A DNA stretch of 17,935 nt from Stagnihabitans sp039932095. GTDB lineage: Bacteria > Pseudomonadota > Alphaproteobacteria > Rhodobacterales > Rhodobacteraceae. The stretch spans positions 1-17,935 of the forward strand of contig JBDTQR010000080.1 in assembly GCA_039932095.1 (NCBI GenBank), given 5' to 3'. Positions 6,604 to 13,825 of this stretch are shown here, piece after piece (the first letter of the stretch is position 1; every line of letters starts with the position of its first letter). The notes under the pieces were generated by a model, which saw only the letters and a program-made list of their open reading frames with translations, was not told where the DNA came from and did no database searches. Made by a program: the position numbers and the translations under genes.

Positions 6604-8034
6604 ATGTCTGACTTTACCTATGCCATGCCGGAACTGATCCTGTCGCTCTACGCGATGGCGGCGCTGCTGGTGGCGGTCTACACCGTCAAGGACGGGCTGA
6701 CCGACGCGCTGACCTGGGCGACGGCTGGACTGATGGTGGCTTTGGCATTGTGGATCGGGGTCGGCGAGAGTGGCACCAACACGGCGTTTGGTGGCATGTT
6801 CACCAATGACGCCTTTGCCCGCTTTGCCAAGGTGACCATTCTGGTGTCGGCGGCGGCGGTGCTGATCATCTCGCGCGATTTCATGGCGCGGCGCGGGCTG
6901 GGGCGGTTTGAATATCCCATTCTGGTGGCTTTATCGGTCGTCGGCATGATGGTGATGGTGTCGGCGGGCGATCTGATGGCGCTGTACATGGGGCTGGAAC
7001 TGCAGTCGTTGGCCCTGTATGTCGTAGCGTCGTTGCAGCGTGATAATGCCAAATCGACGGAAGCCGGCTTGAAGTATTTCGTGCTGGGCGCGCTGTCGTC
7101 GGGGCTGCTGCTGTATGGCGCGTCGCTGGTCTACGGCTTTGCCGGGACCACGCTGTTCTCGGGCATCCTGACCACGGTGGCGCATGGCGTGCCGCTGGGG
7201 CTGCTGTTCGGACTGGTGTTCATGCTGTCGGGGCTGGCGTTCAAGGTTTCCGCCGTGCCGTTCCACATGTGGACGCCGGACGTTTATGAAGGCTCCCCCA
7301 CCCCAGTCACCGCGTTCTTTGCCACTGCACCCAAGGTGGCGGCGATGGCGCTGATTGCGCGGCTGGTGCAGGACGCCTTTGGCGGAGTGACCCATGAGTG
7401 GGGCCAGATCCTGGCGGCGTTCTCGGTGGCTTCAATGTTTCTGGGCGCCGTTGCTGCCATCGGGCAGACCGACATCAAGCGCCTGATGGCCTATTCCTCG
7501 ATTGCCCATATGGGGTTCGCCCTGATGGGGCTGGCGTCGGGCACCGCCGAGGGCGTGCAGGCGATGCTGATCTATATGGTGATCTATGTGACCATGAACG
7601 TCGGCACCTTTGCCTTCATCATGTCGATGGAAAAGGACGGCAAGCCGGTCACCGACATTGCCAGCCTGAACCAGTTCTCCAAGCGCGAGCCGCTGAAGGC
7701 GCTTGCCATGCTGATCCTGCTGTTCAGCCTGGCGGGGGTGCCACCGATGCTCGGCTTCTTCGGGAAGTTCTATGTGTTGAAGGCAGCGGTCGATGGCGGA
7801 ATGAGTTGGCTGGCGTTGTCAGGGGCGGTGGCATCGGTCATCGGGGCGTTCTACTATCTGCGGATCGTGTTCTACATGTATTTCGGCGCCGAAGTTGAGG
7901 GCGCCGAGAGCAGGATGGTGCCGGCACAGTGGCTGGCCCTGGTGGCGGTTTCTGCGATCATGCTCTTGGGCATCATCAACTTCTTCGGTATCGAGCCTGC
8001 GGCGATTGCCGCGGCGAAATCGCTTGTCGGGTAG
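6604..8034 (+). CDS. nuoN: NADH-quinone oxidoreductase subunit N (NuoN)
   Basis: NuoN (ND2) is the proximal antiporter-like proton pump of complex I and the last nuo gene here. From the ATG at 6604 the product is 476 residues. It shows the conserved LYMGLELQSLALYVVASL (Glu132) and AFKVSAVPFHMWTPDVYEGS (Lys214), then DIKRLMAYSSIAHMG, a stretch shared by the three pump subunits. Two adjacent ATGs (6601, 6604) are possible; AAGGA at 6592-6596 is seven bases from the second and four from the first, so 6604 is preferred. The TAG at 8032 lies within the probable start region of birA, suggesting that birA is translationally coupled to the nuo operon. Confidence 0.97.
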   Translation: MSDFTYAMPELILSLYAMAALLVAVYTVKDGLTDALTWATAGLMVALALWIGVGESGTNTAFGGMFTNDAFARFAKVTILVSAAAVLIISRDFMARRGLGRFEYPILVALSVVGMMVMVSAGDLMALYMGLELQSLALYVVASLQRDNAKSTEAGLKYFVLGALSSGLLLYGASLVYGFAGTTLFSGILTTVAHGVPLGLLFGLVFMLSGLAFKVSAVPFHMWTPDVYEGSPTPVTAFFATAPKVAAMALIARLVQDAFGGVTHEWGQILAAFSVASMFLGAVAAIGQTDIKRLMAYSSIAHMGFALMGLASGTAEGVQAMLIYMVIYVTMNVGTFAFIMSMEKDGKPVTDIASLNQFSKREPLKALAMLILLFSLAGVPPMLGFFGKFYVLKAAVDGGMSWLALSGAVASVIGAFYYLRIVFYMYFGAEVEGAESRMVPAQWLALVAVSAIMLLGIINFFGIEPAAIAAAKSLVG

Positions 8035-8782
8035 TGCGGTCTGGCCTGAGGGGGTGGCGCGCCACATCCTCGACAGCACCGACAGCACGAATGCCCATGG
8101 TTTGCGGCTGGCCGCTTCGCTGACCAGCCCGACCTGGATTCTGGCGGCAGAACAGACGGCAGGGCGGGGTCGGCGGGCCAGGGCCTGGGCCAGTCCGCGC
8201 GGGAATTTCCATGCGACATTGGTGATGCACCCGTCAGAGGCGGCTCCTGTCGTCGCCTTGCGCAGTTTTGCGGCGGCCCTGGCGTTGCGCGATGCTTTGG
8301 TGGCTTTGACCGGGCTGTCCGGAGAATTTGCCCTGAAATGGCCAAATGATGTGCTGCTGAATGGCGGCAAAGTGGCGGGGATCCTGCTGGAAAGCCTGGC
8401 GACGGCGGGCCGTGTGGCGCATCTGGCGATCGGGTTTGGGGTCAATCTGATAGCGGCGCCGGATCAGGCATTGCTGGAACCGGGTGCGGTTCGCGCGGTG
8501 ACCCTGTTGGAAGAAACCGGCCAGCGGGTGACGCCTGAGGCGTTTCTCAACCAACTTGCCCCGGCCTTTGCCCGCTGGGAGGCGGTCTTTGTCACCGAGG
8601 GCTTTGCGCCACTCCGGCAAGACTGGCTGGACCATGCGGCACGGCTGGGGCAGGTCATCAAGGCACGGACCGGCACGAACAGCCGCGAGGGGCGGTTCGA
8701 AACCATCGACGGATCAGGGGCTTTGATCCTGGGCACGGCAGAGGGGCAGGTTGCCATCTCGGCGGCGGAAGTGTTTTTCTGA
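8024..8782 (+). CDS. birA: Biotin--[acetyl-CoA-carboxylase] ligase, catalytic domain only
   Basis: Biotin protein ligase activates biotin to biotinoyl-AMP and attaches it to the lysine of biotin carrier proteins such as AccB. The catalytic signature is clear: DSTDSTNA near the N-terminus, the nucleotide-binding loop EQTAGRGRRARAWASPRGN (residues ~43-61), KWPNDVLLNGGKVAGILLE (catalytic-site lysine at about 105), then GFGVNL. The product of 252 residues has no N-terminal helix-turn-helix, so it should be an enzyme only and not a biotin-operon repressor. No ATG fits: the homologous region begins near WPEGVARHILDST, and the best start is TTG 8024, overlapping the nuoN stop by 11 bases. The Shine-Dalgarno is weak, consistent with coupling to nuoN. 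The in-frame ATG at 7895 would add a nonsense stretch that is nuoN out of frame. Confidence 0.93.
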   Translation: MSGSAVWPEGVARHILDSTDSTNAHGLRLAASLTSPTWILAAEQTAGRGRRARAWASPRGNFHATLVMHPSEAAPVVALRSFAAALALRDALVALTGLSGEFALKWPNDVLLNGGKVAGILLESLATAGRVAHLAIGFGVNLIAAPDQALLEPGAVRAVTLLEETGQRVTPEAFLNQLAPAFARWEAVFVTEGFAPLRQDWLDHAARLGQVIKARTGTNSREGRFETIDGSGALILGTAEGQVAISAAEVFF

Positions 8783-8785
8783 CAG

Positions 8786-8845
8786 GACCGGGGAATTTCA
8801 CACCCCCCGGACCCCCTGTGGGATATTTGTGGACAGATGATGGGG
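8786..8845. repeat. GC-rich intergenic element resembling a Rhodobacteraceae dispersed repeat
   Basis: The birA-coaX gap reads as a G/C block with an inverted repeat (CCGGGG, then about 11 bases, CCCCGG) followed by CCCCCGGACCCCC, a GGGATATTT core and a CAGATGATG end. From memory this order (CCCCGGACCCC, GG.ATATTT, AGATGA) recurs next to many Rhodobacteraceae genes. I see only one copy in this window, so the repeat status is recognition from memory and not shown by the sequence. It may be a REP-like element and could influence transcript stability between birA and coaX. Confidence 0.4.
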
Positions 8846-8851
8846 GCGGAA

Positions 8852-9646
8852 ATGCTTCTGGCGATCGACTGCGGCAATACCAATACGGTGTTTTCGATCT
8901 GGGATGGGGCGCGGTTTCTGGCGACCTGGCGGATTGCGACCGATCACCGGCGCACGGCGGATGAGTATTTCGTCTGGTTGTCGTCGCTTATGACGCTGAC
9001 CCGGATCGAGGCGCGGATTTCCGAGGCGATCATTTCGTCCACCGTGCCGCGGGTGGTTTTCAATCTGCGGGTGCTGTGCAACCGTTACTATGACTGCCGC
9101 CCGCTGGTCGTGGGGCGGCCGGACTGCGCGCTGCCGGTGCCGCCGCGGGTCGATCAGGGTACGATTGTCGGCCCGGATCGGTTGGTCAACACGGTCAGCG
9201 GCTTTGACCGCCATGGCGGCGACCTGATCCTGGTGGACTTCGGTACCGCGACGACCTTTGATGTGGTCGACACCGATGGGGCGTATGTCGGTGGGGTGAT
9301 TGCGCCTGGCGTCAACCTCAGCCTGGAGGCGTTGCACATGGCTGCCGCCGCCCTGCCACATGTCGACGTGACCAAACCGGCCCGCGCCATCGGTACGAAT
9401 ACGGTGGCCTGCATGCAATCTGGCGTGTATTGGGGCTATATCGGCCTGGTCGAAGGCATTGTCCGTGAGGTCCGCAAGGAACGCGAAAACCCGATGAAGG
9501 TGATCGCAACTGGTGGCCTTGCGTCACTGTTTGCCCAAGGAACCGAGCTATTTCACAGTGTTGAAGACGATCTGACGATGCACGGTCTGGTCCTGATCAA
9601 CGAGTACAACAAAGAGAACCCGAATGGCCACGAGCAAAACCAGTGA
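8852..9646 (+). CDS. coaX: Type III pantothenate kinase
   Basis: CoaX phosphorylates pantothenate to 4'-phosphopantothenate, the first step of coenzyme A synthesis, and belongs to the acetate/sugar kinase/Hsp70/actin fold. The start chosen (264 residues) gives MLLAIDCGNTNTVFSIWDG, where the Asp6 loop binds ATP phosphate; GPDRLVNT and the DFGTATTFDVVD segment hold the catalytic aspartate region, and GGVIAPGVNLSLEAL is also typical of the family. ATGs at 8837 and 8840 are in frame but fall in the end of the intergenic repeat-like element and add MMGAE, which is not typical, so 8852 is preferred although it has a purine-rich stretch immediately upstream rather than an ideally spaced site. The gene overlaps rnj by 23 bases. 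No classical CoaA is visible here. Confidence 0.95.
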   Translation: MLLAIDCGNTNTVFSIWDGARFLATWRIATDHRRTADEYFVWLSSLMTLTRIEARISEAIISSTVPRVVFNLRVLCNRYYDCRPLVVGRPDCALPVPPRVDQGTIVGPDRLVNTVSGFDRHGGDLILVDFGTATTFDVVDTDGAYVGGVIAPGVNLSLEALHMAAAALPHVDVTKPARAIGTNTVACMQSGVYWGYIGLVEGIVREVRKERENPMKVIATGGLASLFAQGTELFHSVEDDLTMHGLVLINEYNKENPNGHEQNQ

Positions 9647-11312
9647 CCGACTGATCTACCTGCCGTTGGGCGGGGCCGGAGAGATCGGCATGAATGCCTA
9701 TGTCTATGGCTATGGCCCCAAGGGCAAGGAGCGGCTGATCCTGGTCGACCTTGGCGTAGCGTTCCCGGACATGGACTCGACGCCGGGCGTCGACCTGATC
9801 ATGGCCGACATTTCCTGGCTGGTTGAACGGGTTGACCGGCTGGAGGCGATCTTCATCACCCATGCCCATGAGGACCATATCGGTGCCCTCGCCCATCTGT
9901 GGCCGCAGCTGAAAAAGCCCGTTTATGCCCGGCGTTTCACCGCCAATATCGGCAGGATGAAATTCGATGAGGCGGGCCTTGCGACCGACATCATTCAGGT
10001 GGTCGAAGCGCGTCCGGCCACGGTGAAAGCCGGGCCATTCTCGGTGCAATTCGTGCCGGTCAGCCATTCGATCCCGGAAAGCGCCGCTTTGGTCATCGAC
10101 ACACCGCTGGGGCGGATCGTCCATTCCGGCGACTTCAAGCTGGATGCCAATCCAGGGGTTGGCGAGGGCTGGGAAGACCGACGGATGGAAGAGATCGCGG
10201 CAGAGATCCCCGTGAAGGCGCTGATGTGCGACAGCACCAACGTGTTCTCGCTGCATGCCGGCCGATCGGAGAATACACTTGGCGGCCCGATTTCGGAGCT
10301 GATTGCCGGGGCGGGCGGCATGGTGGTGGCGACTACCTTTGCCTCCAACGTCGCGCGGCTGAAAACGCTGGCCGAGGCCGGGCGGGCAGCGGGGCGGTCG
10401 GTCTGTCTGTTGGGTCGCGCCATGAAGCGAATGGTGACGGCAGCGCAGGAGTCTGGAGTTCTGGCCTCCTTCCCTCCGAACATCACACCGGAAGCCGCGT
10501 TGGAAGTACCGCGCCGCAATCTGATGTTGATCGTTACCGGGTCACAAGGCGAACGCCGTGCCGCCTCGGCACAGCTGGCGCGTGGCAAATATCTCGGGCT
10601 GGAGATGAAAGAGGGCGACATGTTCCTGTTTTCATCAAAGACCATCCCCGGCAATGAGCGCGACGTGCTGCGCAACGTCAACGCCTTCTCTGAAATGGGC
10701 GTGAATGTGGTCGATGACAACAACGGGCTGTACCATGTATCGGGCCATGCCAACCGGCCCGATCTGGAGCATGTCCACCGCCTGCTGCTGCCCGACATGG
10801 TGATCCCGATGCATGGCGAGCACCGCCATTTGCGCGAACATGTCCGGATTGCCCATGAGGCGGGCATCGCCTCGACCATTGCGACCAATGGCACGATGCT
10901 GGATATCACCGGCGAGGTGCCCAAGGTGGTCGAGCATGTCGAAACCGGGCGGACCTTCCTTGACGGCTCGGCACTGATCGGGGCCCTGGATGGGGTGGTG
11001 CGCGACCGGATCCGCATGGCGCTGAACGGCCATGTCACTGTGACGCTGATCCTCGATGAGAACAACGACCCGCTGGGCGAGGCCTGGGTCGACCTGCGCG
11101 GTCTGCCGCCGGTCGGCAAGGGCGCGCGTGATCTGGTGGAGACGCTGGAAGGCGATCTGAGCGAGTTTCTCGACAGCGCCAGCAAGAAGCTGCTGGCCGA
11201 CGATGACAAACTGGAAGAGGCGCTAAAACGGGTGGTGCGTCAGGTGGCGATGGAAGAGATCGGCAAGAAGCCCGAGATGACCATTGTCATCAGCCGGTTG
11301 GCGGCGGAATAA
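9624..11312 (+). CDS. rnj: Ribonuclease J (metallo-beta-lactamase/beta-CASP RNase)
   Basis: RNase J is a zinc-dependent 5'-3' exo- and endoribonuclease used in mRNA turnover and rRNA maturation. The 562-residue product has the beta-lactamase motif HAHEDHIGAL (His80, His82, Asp84, His85), then PVSHSIPES (~147-155) and HSGDFKLD (~164-171) supplying further metal ligands. A beta-CASP region follows (ATTFASNVARLKTLAEAG, then TGSQGERRAA) and HVSGHANRPD with MPMHGE-like IPMHGEHRHL closes the active site. The C-terminal ~110 residues are the small RNase J domain. ATG 9624 lies within the coaX end, five bases after AGAGAA, so translation is probably coupled. Alphaproteobacteria commonly carry RNase J alongside RNase E. 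Its TAA sits in the A-tract that forms the U-run of the opposing helicase terminator. Confidence 0.97.
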   Translation: MATSKTSDRLIYLPLGGAGEIGMNAYVYGYGPKGKERLILVDLGVAFPDMDSTPGVDLIMADISWLVERVDRLEAIFITHAHEDHIGALAHLWPQLKKPVYARRFTANIGRMKFDEAGLATDIIQVVEARPATVKAGPFSVQFVPVSHSIPESAALVIDTPLGRIVHSGDFKLDANPGVGEGWEDRRMEEIAAEIPVKALMCDSTNVFSLHAGRSENTLGGPISELIAGAGGMVVATTFASNVARLKTLAEAGRAAGRSVCLLGRAMKRMVTAAQESGVLASFPPNITPEAALEVPRRNLMLIVTGSQGERRAASAQLARGKYLGLEMKEGDMFLFSSKTIPGNERDVLRNVNAFSEMGVNVVDDNNGLYHVSGHANRPDLEHVHRLLLPDMVIPMHGEHRHLREHVRIAHEAGIASTIATNGTMLDITGEVPKVVEHVETGRTFLDGSALIGALDGVVRDRIRMALNGHVTVTLILDENNDPLGEAWVDLRGLPPVGKGARDLVETLEGDLSEFLDSASKKLLADDDKLEEALKRVVRQVAMEEIGKKPEMTIVISRLAAE

Positions 11313-11335
11313 AAAGGGGAGGCGTAAAGCCCCCC
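11311..11335 (-). terminator. Intrinsic terminator of the DEAD-box helicase gene
   Basis: Read on the minus strand, GGGG+GGC pairs with GCC+CCCC around a five-base loop (one bulged base), and the stem is followed by TTTTT (complement of 11311-11315). It begins five bases after the helicase stop codon. On the plus strand the same hairpin has no T-tract, so it is a poor intrinsic terminator for rnj. Confidence 0.7.
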
Positions 11336-11339
11336 GATC

Positions 11340-12944
11340 TCAACTGTTGACCGCTTCGCTGCCGGTCGGTTCGTCTTCAGGTTCCTCAACCGCCGGGGTG
11401 GCGATCCGGAAGCTGCGCAGGATGAAATCCGGCACATGATCACCCATGCCTACCACCCGGTCATGCGCACCACGGTCGCGTGGCGGATAGCGGCGGTCAT
11501 CGTGTTGGCGCGGCTCGGATTGGCGCGGCTCGGATTTGCGCGGTTCGCTTGGGCGGCTTTCCGAGGGGCGGCGGTCCTGGTTGTTGCTGTTGCGCGGGGC
11601 AGAGCGGCGGTCATCTTGACGTTCGGGCTGACGGCGCGGGGTTTCCACAGGTTCGGCAGCTTCGACGGCTTCGACCACCGGCATCACGTCGGATTTGGCT
11701 TCGACCTTCTTCTCACCACGCGGGCTGCGCGAGCGGCCGGAGGGGCTGCGGCTGCTGGCCGGGCGGTCTTCCTTGTCTGAAGCCCCCTCCAACGCGCCAT
11801 CCGGCACCTTGCCGACCGGGATTGGCTGCTTCACCAGATGTTCGATCGCGGCGAGGTATTTGTCGTCATGCGGCACTGCAATCGTGTAGGCGCGGCCCAT
11901 GCGACCGGCGCGGCCGGTACGGCCGATGCGGTGAATGTAATCTTCGGGATGCGAGGGCACGTCGAAGTTGAACACGTGGCTGACGGCAGGAATGTCCAGT
12001 CCACGCGCGGCCACATCGGAGGCGATCAGCAGATGGACGGTGCCATCGCGGAAGCCGTCCAGCGTGCGGGTGCGGACCGACTGGTCAAGGTCACCGTGGA
12101 TCGGTGAGGCGTTGAAACCGTGCTGTTTCAGCGACTTGGCCACCACATCGACATCCATCTTGCGGTTGCAGAACACGATGGCGTTGGTGCAAGCCTCACC
12201 CTCTTGCTTGATCAGCGCCCGCAATACGGCGCGCTTCTCGGCAAAACTGCGGTCCTTTCGCGACGGGGTGAACTTGATCAGCTGCTGGTCGATAGTCAGG
12301 GACGCGGTAGCCTGGCGCGCCACTTCTATCTTGGCCGGGTTTTTCAGGAATGTGTTGGTGATCCGCTCGATCTCAGGTGCCATGGTGGCCGAGAAGAACA
12401 GGGTCTGGCGGCGCGGCGGGGTCAGTTGGAATATCCGCTCGATATCGGGGATGAAACCCATGTCGAGCATGCGGTCGGCCTCGTCCACCACCATGATCTC
12501 CACGCCCGTCAGCAGCAGTTTGCCGCGTTCGTGATGGTCCAGCAAGCGGCCCGGGGTCGCGATCAGCACGTCAACGCCACGGTCGATCAGCTTGTCCTGT
12601 TCGCCAAAGCTGACGCCGCCGATCAGCAGCGCCTTGGTCAGTTTGGTGTATTTGGCATAGGTGTCAAAATTCTCGGCAACCTGAGCGGCCAGTTCGCGGG
12701 TCGGTGCCAGCACCAGAGAGCGCGGCATCCGGGCGCGGGCGCGCCCCTGCCCCAGAAGGGTGATCATCGGCAGCACAAAGCCTGCGGTCTTGCCGGTGCC
12801 GGTCTGGGCAATGCCCAGCACGTCGCGGCGTTCCAGGGCGGGCGGAATCGCCTGCGCCTGGATGGGGGTGGGGATCTCATAGCCAGCGTCGGTGACGGCT
12901 TGCAGCACGCGGGGGTCCAGCGCGAGGTCGGTAAATTTGGTCAT
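11340..12944 (-). CDS. DEAD-box ATP-dependent RNA helicase, RhlE-like
   Basis: A 534-residue RNA helicase that unwinds or remodels RNA duplexes with ATP. All family motifs are present: Q motif (PTPIQAQAIP, ~26-34), I AQTGTGKT (46-53), Ia PTRELA (81-86), GG (109-110), Ib TPGR (130-133), II DEAD (154-157), III SAT (185-187), IV IVFCN (256-260), V ASDVAARGLD (308-317) and VI HRIGRTGRAG (338-347). The core, ending near residue 378, is closest to the RhlE group. The last ~150 residues are a disordered, Arg/Ser/Pro/Glu-rich tail with a four-copy pentapeptide repeat, typical of RNA-binding or RNase-E/degradosome-interacting extensions. AGGA lies five bases before the ATG. The gene converges with rnj and ends in its own terminator. 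The exact ortholog name (rhlE) is likely but not certain. Confidence 0.95.
   Translation of the reverse strand: MTKFTDLALDPRVLQAVTDAGYEIPTPIQAQAIPPALERRDVLGIAQTGTGKTAGFVLPMITLLGQGRARARMPRSLVLAPTRELAAQVAENFDTYAKYTKLTKALLIGGVSFGEQDKLIDRGVDVLIATPGRLLDHHERGKLLLTGVEIMVVDEADRMLDMGFIPDIERIFQLTPPRRQTLFFSATMAPEIERITNTFLKNPAKIEVARQATASLTIDQQLIKFTPSRKDRSFAEKRAVLRALIKQEGEACTNAIVFCNRKMDVDVVAKSLKQHGFNASPIHGDLDQSVRTRTLDGFRDGTVHLLIASDVAARGLDIPAVSHVFNFDVPSHPEDYIHRIGRTGRAGRMGRAYTIAVPHDDKYLAAIEHLVKQPIPVGKVPDGALEGASDKEDRPASSRSPSGRSRSPRGEKKVEAKSDVMPVVEAVEAAEPVETPRRQPERQDDRRSAPRNSNNQDRRPSESRPSEPRKSEPRQSEPRQHDDRRYPPRDRGAHDRVVGMGDHVPDFILRSFRIATPAVEEPEDEPTGSEAVNS
11505..11564 (-). repeat. Four tandem 15-bp units encoding SE(P/S)R(P/K/Q)
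   Basis: Four in-frame 15-base units within the helicase tail: 11505-11519 and 11520-11534 are identical (SEPRQ), 11535-11549 encodes SEPRK and 11550-11564 SESRP. In protein order the repeat reads SESRP-SEPRK-SEPRQ-SEPRQ. The two identical units suggest recent slippage or unequal exchange, so copy number may vary between strains. Confidence 0.85.
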
Positions 12945-12963
12945 ATGCGTCCTAAAGATGCGA

Positions 12964-12988
12964 GGCCGTTCCCGAATGAGAACGGGCC
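12964..12988. other. Imperfect hairpin near the helicase start
   Basis: GGCCGTTC (12964-12971) pairs with GAACGGGCC (12980-12988) with a single bulge and an eight-base loop. It ends about 20 bases upstream of the helicase ATG on the minus strand and just before its ribosome site. Confidence 0.45.
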
Positions 12989-13000
12989 CACAAGAATGTA

Positions 13001-13050
13001 GGGACGCAAGTTTCCGGGCGTCCCGGCGTCGAGGTTCCCCGATGGGAACC
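13001..13050. other. Two adjacent inverted repeats in the helicase leader
   Basis: GGGACG (13001-13006) pairs with CGTCCC (13019-13024) over a 12-base loop, and GGTTCCC (13033-13039) pairs perfectly with GGGAACC (13044-13050) over the tetraloop CGAT. Both would fold in the untranslated leader of the minus-strand helicase mRNA. A third imperfect hairpin is at 12964-12988. Confidence 0.55.
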
Positions 13051-13057
13051 CCTGCGC

Positions 13058-13084
13058 GTTATCTGATCCTGGCAAGAAGGTCAA
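13058..13084 (-). promoter_or_regulatory. Candidate promoter of the DEAD-box helicase gene
   Basis: On the minus strand TTGACC (13084-13079) is followed after 15 bases by GATAAC (13063-13058). The -35 match is good, the spacer is short and the -10 is partial (four of six). It predicts a start near 13051, immediately before the perfect hairpin at 13050-13033, giving a leader of about 107 bases. Confidence 0.35.
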
Positions 13085-13219
13085 CCTTCGCTGCGGTTTA
13101 CCTTGCCCAACCCGGCGCCTGAATGCTGAAAAACGGCCGAGTTTTGTCGGCAAACCGGGTTCTTCTTGTCCGAATCTGATTTTCGGCCCAGACTGCGGCC
13201 ATTGATTAGACAAACTTGA

Positions 13220-13822
13220 ATGGACTCCATTATGCGAATCCTGTGGAAGCTGGGTCTGCTGACCCTGGTCTTGGTCATGCCAAACAGTGCCATGGCCGAA
13301 AGGTCTGTCAGTTCGGCGCCTGACGTTACCGATGTCAAGATCGTGCTGCCGGGCCTTGCCGCGCAGGGCAGTTATGGCTTGTTGATTGTGGCGCCATACG
13401 GGGATGACTGTCACCTGCGCAGGTATGCGGTCTTGGATAACGGAATGCGGGTGGTTGCCAAGTCTGGACCAGTCCCGGATGGGCAGAATGCATTGCTTCG
13501 CCTGGGGCGCGGCGCCATTGCTGGCGATCTGTCGCTGACGCTGCGCGTTATGGGCTGTGGCGGGGCGCCGGAACGGATGCGGGTGGTACGCCTGGGAAAG
13601 ATGTCACCGGACATGGGCAGTTCAGTGGCCATGGCGCGCAGCGGGCATCGTAACGCAAAGATTGCAACTTTGGTGGCTGCGGTCGAGCCTGAGGCAAAAT
13701 TGGTGGATCGGACCTTGTCCTATGCAGCCCTCGGGATCAAGCCTGCCGCATCTTTGGAAGACCGTCGCCGCATCAAACGGCACCGGGCGCATCAAATCCG
13801 CAAAGCCCAAGCTGGCTCTTGA
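13220..13822 (+). CDS. Putative exported protein of unknown function
   Basis: A 200-residue protein I do not recognise. The N-terminus is a convincing signal peptide: basic MRILWK, hydrophobic LGLLTLVLVM, and a cleavage site after NSAMA (residue 26). The mature protein has a beta-rich middle (KIVLPG, SYGLLIVAPY, LRRYAVLD, SLTLRVMG) and two cysteines (64 and 113) that could form one disulfide. The C-terminal ~30 residues are strongly basic (DRRRIKRHRAHQIRK). Two starts are possible, ATG 13220 and ATG 13232; a short GGA lies seven bases before 13232, and neither has a strong ribosome site. It is a single-gene unit, divergent from the helicase and convergent with the PilZ-like gene, with only three bases between stop codons. 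Confidence 0.75.
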   Translation: MDSIMRILWKLGLLTLVLVMPNSAMAERSVSSAPDVTDVKIVLPGLAAQGSYGLLIVAPYGDDCHLRRYAVLDNGMRVVAKSGPVPDGQNALLRLGRGAIAGDLSLTLRVMGCGGAPERMRVVRLGKMSPDMGSSVAMARSGHRNAKIATLVAAVEPEAKLVDRTLSYAALGIKPAASLEDRRRIKRHRAHQIRKAQAGS

Positions 13823-13825
13823 TGG

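Noticed and set aside
9995..11209. 404-codon minus-strand ORF opposite rnj
   Set aside because: Ser/Arg/Pro-rich shadow of a well-supported RNase J gene; no motif seen.
11316..11335. Bidirectional terminator also serving rnj
   Set aside because: No T-tract follows the hairpin on the plus strand.
11505..11564. Short tandem repeats considered as a CRISPR array or other DNA-level repeat
   Set aside because: Units are contiguous without spacers and keep the helicase frame, so they are protein repeats.
11436..11780. Plus-strand ORF rich in Ala/Arg/Gly repeats opposite the helicase tail
   Set aside because: The periodicity is the 15-base repeat of the helicase tail read antisense.
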